Source: an uncultured Clostridia bacterium
GTDB taxonomy: Bacteria > Bacillota > Clostridia > Oscillospirales > Acutalibacteraceae
DNA length: 42,166 bases
Reading direction: 5' to 3'
Assembly: GCA_944380885.1 (NCBI GenBank)
Contig: CALWIZ010000019.1
Span: 1 to 42,166, forward strand
Part shown: positions 1-6,305 of the stretch, piece after piece
Numbering within the stretch: the first letter of the stretch is position 1
How the letters are laid out: the number at the start of each line of letters is the position of its first letter
The notes under the pieces: model-generated
What the model was told of the DNA's origin: nothing
Seen by the model: the letters and a program-made list of their open reading frames with translations, nothing else
Database searches by the model: none
Position numbers and translations under genes: made by a program

Positions 1-30
1 CATTTTTATCACCAACTTTATTATACCACA
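1..30 (-). promoter_or_regulatory. Possible start of a minus-strand gene at the window edge
   Basis: Bases 1-3 read ATG on the minus strand, with GGTGA five bases upstream (9-13) and a TGGTATAAT extended -10 box (core 20-25). The implied transcript start would fall almost on the ribosome site, so either the leader is extremely short or one of these assignments is wrong. Only one codon is inside the window, so nothing can be said about the product. Confidence 0.3.
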
Positions 31-38
31 AAACTCAG

Positions 39-66
39 AAAAAGCCCGGTATAAACTGGACTTTTT
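39..66 (-). terminator. Intrinsic terminator after the CAP/ParB-like operon
   Basis: Read on the minus strand, a stem AAAAAGUCC-AGU / ACC-GGGCUUUUU closes over a UUAU loop with one A-C mismatch, and the 3' arm ends in a U run. It lies 64 bases past the CAP gene stop, where an intrinsic terminator is expected. Confidence 0.65.
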
Positions 67-67
67 C

Positions 68-114
68 GACAGGCTGAGGCCGCCTGTACTTTTTAAAAGT
101 ACAGGCGGCCTGTC
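68..114. repeat. Large GC-rich hairpin downstream of the CAP gene
   Basis: GGCCGCCTGTACTTTT (78-93) is complementary to 95-110, giving at least 14 strong pairs. An overlapping outer pairing, GACAGGC (68-74) with GCCTGTC (108-114), offers an alternative longer stem. There is no U-tract directly after it on the minus strand, so it more likely protects the mRNA 3' end or works with the terminator at 39-66 than terminates by itself. Confidence 0.55.
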
Positions 115-129
115 TTTAACTATTTACTT

Positions 130-999
130 TTATGGGTTTTCATCTGTATTTGTTTCGGCAACCGAGACACAGCAGTACCAGTTACCGTCTTTGACAGTAA
201 CTCCGCACCCGATGTATTTGTATTCATCCGAGCCGAGATACGACCAGTGTCCTGCGCTGTTTCTGAAGCCTGACGCTATTTCCAGCGCTATCTGCTCCGG
301 AGTTCTCATCAAAATGCCTCCGCGTCCGATAGCCTCCATTGCTGGCACTTCGTAATATTCTAATATTCTACCTGTATAAATCACCTTGCCTGTTTCAAAA
401 TCATATTTTGATTCCTCATATTTATTATATTTGCCATATTTCAACTCAGTTGCAGCCTTACGCTCATCATCAGTATCATGCGCGAAATTGGTAACCAGCT
501 GAACACTCCGCAGCTTGTCATACTCAGAAAGTCCGGGTAAAGCCTTAAGCGGTGTATTTCGATATTCATTAAACAGTTCTATAATTCTGTTTTCTATCCG
601 GGTCTCATCATCGCCGTCAGCTTCATTATAACTGTTTAATGATGAATCTTTTTCGTCACTCTCTGTACTGCTGACCGGTTCTTCAGGCTTATTGGAAGAA
701 ATATTTTCTTTCTGCGTATTACCGCCGGACTTACTTTCTGTTTTTTCTTTACTGCCGGAAGTTTTTCCGTCAGTAATTGTGCTCCCGTCAGGTGATGATG
801 TTTCTTCAGCTTTTTCGGTTGATTGCGGAGTTTTTTCGGTCGGGCCGGTATCCGTGCTGCTTTCATATTCCTGTACTGAAGGGACAGATGAGCCGTGCTC
901 TGAAGTAACTTCCGATGAGAATGTTTCTGTATTACTGTTCCTGCATCCGGCGCTCAATATTAACGCTGCTGCCGTTAATAAAAGGAATATCTTTTTCAT
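130..999 (-). CDS. CAP-domain (SCP/PR1-like) lipoprotein
   Basis: A 289-aa predicted surface lipoprotein. Residues 1-19 form a lipoprotein signal ending in LSAGC. Residues about 22-130 are a low-complexity Ser/Thr/Glu/Lys linker typical of proteins crossing a Gram-positive wall. Residues about 138-289 resemble a CAP domain: NEYR near the start, then FAHDTDDERKA, a Glu-containing central stretch, FRNSAGHWSYL, and a terminal beta-strand WYCCVSVAE. The two histidines (FAH, GHW) match the family's cavity histidines. CAP proteins are extracellular; the biochemical role of bacterial members is mostly unknown. The start has AGGTG upstream, and the ATG directly abuts the TAA of the ParB-like gene, so the two are probably cotranslated. 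Seen: signal, linker, motifs. Inferred: surface role for the mobile element, for example contact with other cells. Confidence 0.75.
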   Translation of the reverse strand: MKKIFLLLTAAALILSAGCRNSNTETFSSEVTSEHGSSVPSVQEYESSTDTGPTEKTPQSTEKAEETSSPDGSTITDGKTSGSKEKTESKSGGNTQKENISSNKPEEPVSSTESDEKDSSLNSYNEADGDDETRIENRIIELFNEYRNTPLKALPGLSEYDKLRSVQLVTNFAHDTDDERKAATELKYGKYNKYEESKYDFETGKVIYTGRILEYYEVPAMEAIGRGGILMRTPEQIALEIASGFRNSAGHWSYLGSDEYKYIGCGVTVKDGNWYCCVSVAETNTDENP

Positions 1000-1941
1000 T
1001 TATGACACCTGCCTTTCAATATACTCTTTCAGGAACTCTATAAAGAGGGTTTGAAGCTTTTCACCGTCATTAAGAAGTTCAGGACATTTCTTGAAAAACT
1101 TTTTACTTACAATTAAATTTATTTCCTCTTCTTTTACAGGTTCTTCATTAAATACATTTTCAATCATCTCATTTGTAAGCCCACCGCTACTCTGAAGCTC
1201 TCTGAGCCTGTCGGCCTGTCCCTGCTTTATCTTATGCTTTCCGGCTATATTTTTAAGAATATAGCTTTGAGCCTCTACCGGAAGATATGACAGCGACACC
1301 GCCGGCATAAACCTGATAATTCCGTCATCTACAAGTTTTAATAGACCGGGAAGCAGATATGTAAGCCTTATATAATAAGCAACCTTTCTCCTGCTGTCAC
1401 CGTTTGCTTTTCCGGCGTCTGACAGCGTATCTGACTTTGTGCAAATTTTGCACAAAGTATGCTCAAGATCGGTACGCTTTCCCTGACGGTTCAATATCTC
1501 TGTCTCCATTCGGTAAGCGTATGCCTTTTCGCTGTATTTCAGATTCTGCCGCTGTTTTAAATTACTGTCAAGAAGAATTTGCGCCGCTTCATCGTCGCTG
1601 ATATTTTCTTTTACTATCGCGGGTACACTGCGCATACCGAGTTTTTTGGCTGCCCTGTACCTGTTTCTGCCGGAAAGAATTATATACTTCCCGTTACTCC
1701 CGGGTCTTACAATAAGAGGATTGATTATTCCGTTCAATGAAATGCTTTGCACTAATTCCTCAAGAGCTTCATCAGTATATGCCAAAAACGGCTGATCCCG
1801 GCCGGACAGTCTGCTGAACTTCTTATCTGTATATTCAATGAGATTCTTAACGGAAATATTCTTTACTTCCACATCTGGGGTATTTCCGCAAATGCTTTCT
1901 TCACACACCGGATTTTTAAATGCTTTTTTCCTGTCGTACAT
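1000..1941 (-). CDS. ParB/RepB/Spo0J-family DNA-binding protein
   Basis: A 313-aa ParB-like protein. After an N-terminal tail, residues about 40-125 carry the ParB/Srx-like fold: VKNISVKNLIEY, then SISLNGIINPLIVRP and ILSGRNRYRAAKKLG, the family GxxRxxA motif that binds CTP in studied ParBs. A helix-turn-helix middle region follows (DSRRKVAYYIRLTYLLPGLL), then a Lys/Glu-rich C-terminus. I place the start at the ATG at 1941 because AGGAGAAGG lies just upstream; a TTG at 2034 would add 31 residues without a comparable ribosome site. The CAP gene follows with no gap. No ParA partner is visible, so it may act as a lone partition or regulatory protein of the integrative element, with ParA perhaps to the left. 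The gene contains a perfect dyad at 1434-1458. Confidence 0.8.
   Translation of the reverse strand: MYDRKKAFKNPVCEESICGNTPDVEVKNISVKNLIEYTDKKFSRLSGRDQPFLAYTDEALEELVQSISLNGIINPLIVRPGSNGKYIILSGRNRYRAAKKLGMRSVPAIVKENISDDEAAQILLDSNLKQRQNLKYSEKAYAYRMETEILNRQGKRTDLEHTLCKICTKSDTLSDAGKANGDSRRKVAYYIRLTYLLPGLLKLVDDGIIRFMPAVSLSYLPVEAQSYILKNIAGKHKIKQGQADRLRELQSSGGLTNEMIENVFNEEPVKEEEINLIVSKKFFKKCPELLNDGEKLQTLFIEFLKEYIERQVS
1434..1458. repeat. Perfect 25-bp palindrome inside the ParB-like gene
   Basis: Twelve-base arms ACTTTGTGCAAA (1434-1445) and its exact reverse complement (1447-1458) flank a single central T. The stretch encodes part of the linker between the ParB fold and the HTH region (around TLCKICTKS). 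Perfect dyads of this length are typical of ParB recognition or autoregulatory sites, but the function here is inference. Confidence 0.6.
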
Positions 1942-2101
1942 AAATACCTTCTCCTGTTCAATTACTTCCGCTGTTGAAAGCCAAATAAGCTGATCAGGCG
2001 ATTTTGTACGTGAATTTTTGCGGTTAACAGTCAAACGGCGTTTTTCTCCACCGTTCGTAAGTAAAACCGCGTATTTTTATGAGTTTTTTATCGGCGCCAT
2101 A

Positions 2102-2217
2102 AAACGAAAAACCCCGCAAACACGCTTGTTTACGGGGTTTCTTTGTCAAGACATTACATAATAGATACAAGCCGTTTTCTAAAAACTCAACTCGAACCAA
2201 CCATAATCTCTTGGTGT
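2102..2217 (-). ncRNA. Candidate small RNA 2, about 115 nt, unassigned
   Basis: A transcription unit without a convincing ORF. A consensus promoter (2224-2252) predicts a start near 2217, and the unit ends in the strong terminator at 2107-2140. The roughly 75 nt before the terminator contain only a five-codon ATG ORF without a ribosome site. It lies between the other candidate RNA and the ParB-like gene. It could be a trans-acting or antisense RNA, or a leader whose terminator controls readthrough into the ParB-like gene. I recognise no known family. Confidence 0.5.
2107..2140 (-). terminator. Intrinsic terminator of small RNA 2
   Basis: On the minus strand the arms CCCCGUAAACA and UGUUUGCGGGG (one G-U wobble) enclose a four-base loop, extended by three A-U pairs, and are followed by UUUUU-CG-UUUU. 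The wobble and U tail fit only the minus strand, which fixes the direction. Confidence 0.85.
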
Positions 2218-2223
2218 GAAGAC

Positions 2224-2252
2224 ATTCTAATATAAATGAATATGTTTGTCAA
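2224..2252 (-). promoter_or_regulatory. Sigma-A promoter of small RNA 2
   Basis: -35 TTGACA (2247-2252), 17-base spacer, -10 TAGAAT (2224-2229). The predicted start is near 2217. This is close to the vegetative consensus, so strong constitutive transcription is expected. Confidence 0.75.
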
Positions 2253-2362
2253 TAGTAAATTTAAGTTTTTTTATTTTTTCTCTTGCCCTTACAATCTTCA
2301 ACAACCCTTATATCATAAACATCCAATAGAGTCTGATTGTTATTATTCATAGTGCTTGGCTC

Positions 2363-2540
2363 GAAAAAAGGCGCTTCGGAAATCCGAAACGCCTTAACCG
2401 CATTGCTTTGAGTGTTTTTTTGACTTATGTCATAGCCGAAATCAAGCTACCTTTCACACCAAAACTCTCGGGAGCCCCTCCGCATACACTTTTTCGGCAA
2501 AGCCTATGTTTCACAGGGAAGAGATATTTCTACCTCTTGC
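2363..2540 (-). ncRNA. Candidate structured RNA 1, about 178 nt, unassigned
   Basis: This unit has a near-perfect promoter (2547-2574), no convincing ORF, and a strong terminator (2368-2395). The 5' end folds into an 8-bp hairpin with a GAAA loop (AAGAGGUA / UAUCUCUU), followed by CCUGUG-AAA-CAUAGG. GCCGAAA near position 45 of the RNA can pair with UUUCGGC about 55 nt later, enclosing GGAG-GGG-CUCC, which would create a multi-branched fold. A small UGAC-AUAA-GUCA hairpin precedes the terminator. The size would suit 6S RNA, but the local hairpins do not form the long rod expected of 6S, and I cannot match it to a known riboswitch core. It lies inside the mobile element between the SLOG gene and the ParB-like gene. 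Confidence 0.55.
2368..2395 (-). terminator. Intrinsic terminator of structured RNA 1
   Basis: AAGGCGUUUCGGA pairs with UCCGAAGCGCCUU on the minus strand (one U-G wobble), closed by a very short loop and followed by a six-base U run. Confidence 0.85.
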
Positions 2541-2546
2541 TTATTC

Positions 2547-2574
2547 ATTATAATTGATATCATTATTTTGTCAA
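2547..2574 (-). promoter_or_regulatory. Sigma-A promoter of structured RNA 1
   Basis: -35 TTGACA (2569-2574) and -10 TATAAT (2547-2552) both match the full consensus, with a 16-base spacer. The predicted start is near 2540. It begins within 75 bases of the SLOG gene stop, and no terminator separates the two. Confidence 0.8.
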
Positions 2575-2621
2575 CTGTTTTTTAATGAAACGGACATATG
2601 TTTTTGAATAAACCAAATTCT

Positions 2622-3155
2622 TTAAACCGGCATTGATATCTGCAGATTATCCTTTCCACGCAATTTTAAATAAAGTGATTTTGTTTCTTTATTGCAGTTT
2701 CTGAACAATTCATTTAAATCTTCCGTGTTTTCTACCGTTAAGACCTTTTTTTGATTTATGAGATAAACCATTACAGGCTTATTTCGGCTGATAAGATTTA
2801 TCATATTATTAAGCGTTCCTTTGCTTTCCCCGTCCCAGATCATAAAACCGTAATCAGCCGTATTTGCCATAGCTATATCTTTTTGCTTATAAAATTCAAA
2901 ACCCCTTACACTCGCAGGCACCGGAACATTGTGTACCGTCCAATTACCGACATTGTTTCTTGCCTTTCCGTTACTTGCAAAAATTTCTATGTTTCTATAG
3001 CCGACATTCGCGTAAAACTTTTGAACAAGAGAATCCACACCGTAGCAATCGCCGACGACTACATCATAATTTTTTTGACAAATTGACATCAGCTTTTTTT
3101 GCACAAATGCATCCAAGCTGTTTATTGACTTAGCTCCGGCAATAAATATTTTCAC
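2622..3155 (-). CDS. SLOG-fold (DprA/LOG-like) nucleotide-binding protein
   Basis: A 177-aa protein with the Rossmann-like pattern of the SLOG superfamily: KIFIAGAKS at the N-terminus (first strand and glycine loop), VVVGDCYGVDSLVQ at about residue 35-48, and DYGFMIWDGESKGTLNNM at about residue 100-117, which corresponds to the phosphate-binding GxxGT-type loop. SLOG members bind or hydrolyse nucleotides or nucleotide-derived signals (LOG cytokinin-activating enzymes, DprA, TIR-system sensors). I choose the GTG at 3155 because AAGGGGG stands eight bases upstream; the ATG at 3173 has no ribosome site. The PRTase gene stop at 3173 lies 18 bases before this start, so the two form a tight two-gene operon. 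Substrate unknown. Inferred: it cleaves or senses a product of the neighbouring transferase. Confidence 0.65.
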   Translation of the reverse strand: MKIFIAGAKSINSLDAFVQKKLMSICQKNYDVVVGDCYGVDSLVQKFYANVGYRNIEIFASNGKARNNVGNWTVHNVPVPASVRGFEFYKQKDIAMANTADYGFMIWDGESKGTLNNMINLISRNKPVMVYLINQKKVLTVENTEDLNELFRNCNKETKSLYLKLRGKDNLQISMPV

Positions 3156-3172
3156 GATGTTTTCCCCCTTCA

Positions 3173-3736
3173 TTATTTTGTTTTTACAATTGAGAAATAG
3201 AAGACCTTATCTATCAGTATATCCTTTTTTAAAACATTAACACATTCTGCTGCAGTTTCGCCGGTCGAATGAAAATCGTCAATAAGTAAAATGTTGCATT
3301 TGCGTTTTGCAGGCTTGAGCTGTATTATCGTTCCGGATATTTCTTTTTTATCCTTTGGCATACTTTTCGACTGAATCTGACCGGTCTTTTCCAATATACA
3401 ATCCGAATACGGTGAATTCATGGAATTTGCAATAGCTTCAGCTATCATATACACGGGTTGATTATCCCGCCGAACCGTTGGCGGTGCAGGAATTATTATA
3501 TCAATTTCTTTATCGGCAAGCCATTTTTCCAAAAACGGCGTACAAATATCCGCGATTGCCCTGCTGTTATCATAATGACCATTATATTTCATTGAATGCA
3601 GAAGTTTTCCAATCTCTGTATATGTTGTGTTGAAAATCGGACTTCCGAAAGCGTCATCCTGAATATATATGCTTTTTTCCACATACATATCCATAACATA
3701 TCCTTCGTTCCATGGTCCTGAAACTTTAATAGCCAT
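3173..3736 (-). CDS. ComF-like phosphoribosyltransferase
   Basis: A 187-aa type I phosphoribosyltransferase. The PRPP loop ILLIDDFHSTGET lies near residue 150-162, matching the family pattern of two acidic residues followed by STGET. Upstream, IDIIIPAPPTVRRDNQPVYMIAEAIA resembles the ComFC segment that carries the substrate-side arginines. The zinc finger usual in ComF is missing, and residues 1-60 are not recognised. The ATG has AGGTGA upstream, and a good promoter at 3768-3796 drives the gene independently of the recombinases. Paired with a SLOG protein, it probably makes or remodels a nucleotide-like molecule. The acceptor base cannot be deduced. Confidence 0.7.
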   Translation of the reverse strand: MAIKVSGPWNEGYVMDMYVEKSIYIQDDAFGSPIFNTTYTEIGKLLHSMKYNGHYDNSRAIADICTPFLEKWLADKEIDIIIPAPPTVRRDNQPVYMIAEAIANSMNSPYSDCILEKTGQIQSKSMPKDKKEISGTIIQLKPAKRKCNILLIDDFHSTGETAAECVNVLKKDILIDKVFYFSIVKTK

Positions 3737-3767
3737 TCAAATCACCTTAACGCTTTCTTTATTATAT

Positions 3768-3796
3768 ATTTTATCATAATAGTTTTTTATTATCAA
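3768..3796 (-). promoter_or_regulatory. Promoter of the PRTase-SLOG pair
   Basis: -35 TTGATA (3791-3796), 17-base spacer, -10 TAAAAT (3768-3773), about 30 bases before the PRTase start. It lies directly after the recombinase stop at 3827, so this cargo pair can be expressed when the recombinases are silent. Confidence 0.65.
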
Positions 3797-3826
3797 GTCG
3801 GAAATATCAAATTAGTCATTGCTTTT

Positions 3827-5449
3827 TTATATTAACACTTCCGTCACCGTTCCATCCTTAAAGCATATTTTTATCGTATCGGCCGACATAACCTTTATAC
3901 AGTCTATAAGCTGCCTTACTACTTTATCGTCATATTCAACGGGATGATTTTTAAGCCCTGTTATCACCTCGCGCATTTCATTAAGCATATCGCCGTCGAG
4001 TGTGACTGCATCGCTCTGCATTTCTTCGAGTTCATCTTTCACTGAATATAGCTCGGCGTACAGCTCGCTGAATTTATAATCAAGCTCGCCGCTTTGCGCC
4101 TCGTCACTGTTAAGCCTTGCAAGATCGTCAATAACCTTTTCTATTTCCGCAATTCGTCTTTGCCTTTGGATTATACCGTCCGTATCGCGCCGCGACCCAA
4201 AGCTTTCAATATGATTCATTATTCCGCCGATATTTATTTCTTCCGAATTTGCCTTTTTTGTTATCGCCGCGGCTATTGCGTTATGCAGCCTGCTTTCTTC
4301 AACCGAGGGGGAATTTTTACAGTATTTTTTACCGTAGTCAAGCCGGCTTACGCAGCGCCAGACAATTTTCTTCTTTCCGTCCCGCGACCATGTGCATCTC
4401 CTATACGGCGTCCCGCATTCTCCGCAGTACAGCAGTTCGGTAAGCGCATATTTCCCCGAATATCTTCCGAGCTCGGTTTTTGTACCCGTCTGCTTTACCT
4501 TTTTCTTCCCCGCTCTGCGTGCTATTTCTTCCTGTACCCTATCGAAAATTCTGCGCTCGATAATCGCCGGATGGCTGTTCTCGACATAATACATAGGCAG
4601 CTCGCCGTTATTCTTTTTTACCCGCTTGCTTATGGGATCGGTTATATAAGTCTTTTGCAGAAGCGCGTCGCCTTTGTATTTTTCGTTTTTAAGTATTGAC
4701 TTTATGCGTTCTGAAAACCACCTGTTTCCCCCGCCCATTGTGGGAACATGTTCTTCCGTCAGCCGTTTGGCTATTTCAAGATAGGTTGCCCCTGCAAGAA
4801 AGTCATTGTATATACGCCTTACAATATCCGCCTGCTCCGGAACAATTTCGGGCTGACCGTCCGCGCCCTTTCGGTAGCCGAGGAATGTTTTATAGCTGAA
4901 CCTGACATTGCCGTTTTTAAGACTCTGCCTTATTCCGAGCTTTACATTCATACTTATAGATTCGCTTTCCGCCTGCGACAGCGCGCCGAACAGGGTCAGC
5001 AACAGTTCGCTTGATACCTGAATTGTATTGATTCCCTCCTTTTCAAAGATTATAGGTATTCCGAGCTGTTTCAGTTCTCTTACATACATCAGGCAGTCAA
5101 GGTTATTTCTTGAAAATCTTGAGACGGATTTTGTTACTATCATATCTATTTTACCCTTACGGCAGTCCTCAATCATCTTCATAAAGCCGGGGCGCTTTTT
5201 CGCAACGGTGCCTGTTATTCCCTCGTCGGCATAAATGCCCGCCATCTGCCATGTGGGTTTCATCATAATCATTTCGGTATACATGGCTTTCTGCGTTTCA
5301 AAGCTGTGTTCCTGTTCTTCCCTGTCTGTTGAAACGCGGCAGTATGCGGCTACTCTTTTCGGGCGCATATCTATGCGGCTTTCCCCCTGCATTTCGGCTA
5401 TCGGCGGTATTACCGTAACCTTTCTTCCCGTCTGTGCGCAGGCATTCAT
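3827..5449 (-). CDS. Large serine recombinase B
   Basis: A 540-aa site-specific recombinase. The resolvase domain starts at about residue 32 (RVAAYCRVSTDREEQ); Ser40 is the expected nucleophile, and KSVSRFSRN carries the conserved arginines. The recombinase domain follows (FLGYRKGADG, then NRWFSERIKSILKNEKYKG), then a zinc ribbon (YCGECG with later Cys pairs) and a coiled-coil segment rich in Glu/Lys. Such enzymes integrate and excise elements by double-strand cleavage between short att sites. GGGGGA precedes the ATG, and the stop of the middle gene overlaps this ribosome region, so the trio is translationally coupled. It is the last gene of the recombinase operon. Confidence 0.9.
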   Translation of the reverse strand: MNACAQTGRKVTVIPPIAEMQGESRIDMRPKRVAAYCRVSTDREEQEHSFETQKAMYTEMIMMKPTWQMAGIYADEGITGTVAKKRPGFMKMIEDCRKGKIDMIVTKSVSRFSRNNLDCLMYVRELKQLGIPIIFEKEGINTIQVSSELLLTLFGALSQAESESISMNVKLGIRQSLKNGNVRFSYKTFLGYRKGADGQPEIVPEQADIVRRIYNDFLAGATYLEIAKRLTEEHVPTMGGGNRWFSERIKSILKNEKYKGDALLQKTYITDPISKRVKKNNGELPMYYVENSHPAIIERRIFDRVQEEIARRAGKKKVKQTGTKTELGRYSGKYALTELLYCGECGTPYRRCTWSRDGKKKIVWRCVSRLDYGKKYCKNSPSVEESRLHNAIAAAITKKANSEEINIGGIMNHIESFGSRRDTDGIIQRQRRIAEIEKVIDDLARLNSDEAQSGELDYKFSELYAELYSVKDELEEMQSDAVTLDGDMLNEMREVITGLKNHPVEYDDKVVRQLIDCIKVMSADTIKICFKDGTVTEVLI

Positions 5450-5450
5450 A

Positions 5451-6305
5451 TTACGAATCCCCCTTTCCTAAAACAGTTCCGTTTTTTAAAGTAAGTCTTA
5501 CCGTTCCGTCCTTTTCCATAACCGTCGCCTTTACAGTTCTGCTGAATATTTCACCCGAAAATTCCGAAAGCGGAGCCGTGTTTATAAGCTCCGCTTTCAT
5601 TCTCTCGGTTATATGCCTTGCAGTTTCGTTTTCTCTGTATTTTTCCTCTGCACATTCAAATATAAGTTTTTGAACAGCCGTTATATCCACCTCTGACGCG
5701 GCTGTCATTCTTTCTATTTCAGCCGTTTTCAGAATAACCTCCTGCGACTCGGTATATCCTTTATCCTCCCCGTTTTCTGTGAGCGTCGGGGAATGTATAA
5801 GCCTGTTTATTATTTCGGTAATATCTTTCTTTACTTCCGTCACGGTTTTATATACCGTCATCCTGCAATCCTCGCACACCCAGCGTTCAGCCTTTTTATT
5901 GCTGTTGTCCGTTATATGTCTGAGCCTACCGCCGCAAAGCGAACACCGCACCGAGTCCGTAACAGGCTTGTCCTCGCTGCGAACGGTATATTCCTTAGCC
6001 CTGTTTCTTTTTTGCTTTATACCGGCCGCTGCGCTATACAATTCAGCGGATATTATTTCGGGATACTTTTCGTTTCCGCAGTACCTTGCGTCATCTATTA
6101 TTCTTTTTACACGGCTTTTATTCCAATCGGTTTCTCCGGGAAGATATTCCGCACCCTGCGATTTAAGCGTTGCAGCAATATCCTTTAACACAAGACCGTT
6201 CACATATTCCGAAAATATGTTTTTAACCGTTTCCGCTTCAGCACCGTTTATTATAACAGCTCCGTTCTTCATTTCGTAGCCGTAGGGTATTTTCCTGTTT
6301 TTCAT
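5451..6305 (-). CDS. Recombinase-like protein lacking the catalytic resolvase domain
   Basis: A 284-aa protein that begins directly with a recombinase domain (KIPYGYEMKNGAVIING, then NKSRVKRIIDDARYCGNEKYPE). A zinc ribbon follows (RCSLCGG, with WVCEDC) and a helical C-terminus. There is no N-terminal resolvase domain and no nucleophilic serine motif. The ATG at 6305 overlaps the upstream stop as ATGA, with GAAGG eleven bases before; a GTG at 6317 is the alternative. The frame is intact and coupled on both sides, so this is not decay. It probably works as a DNA-binding accessory subunit that pairs with one of the full-length recombinases or sets directionality. Confidence 0.8.
   Translation of the reverse strand: MKNRKIPYGYEMKNGAVIINGAEAETVKNIFSEYVNGLVLKDIAATLKSQGAEYLPGETDWNKSRVKRIIDDARYCGNEKYPEIISAELYSAAAGIKQKRNRAKEYTVRSEDKPVTDSVRCSLCGGRLRHITDNSNKKAERWVCEDCRMTVYKTVTEVKKDITEIINRLIHSPTLTENGEDKGYTESQEVILKTAEIERMTAASEVDITAVQKLIFECAEEKYRENETARHITERMKAELINTAPLSEFSGEIFSRTVKATVMEKDGTVRLTLKNGTVLGKGDS

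Noticed and set aside
2261..2350. 29-codon minus-strand ORF beginning MNNNNQTLL
   Set aside because: No ribosome site before the ATG; it lies between a terminator and the next promoter, so it would hardly be transcribed.
2363..2540. Assignment of structured RNA 1 as 6S RNA
   Set aside because: The length fits, but the 5' end forms local hairpins and does not pair with the 3' end into the long rod with central bubble expected for 6S. Kept as unassigned.
4094..6279. Long plus-strand ORFs antisense to the recombinase genes, up to 201 codons
   Set aside because: They mirror the coding frames of the recombinases, lack ribosome sites and show no domain.
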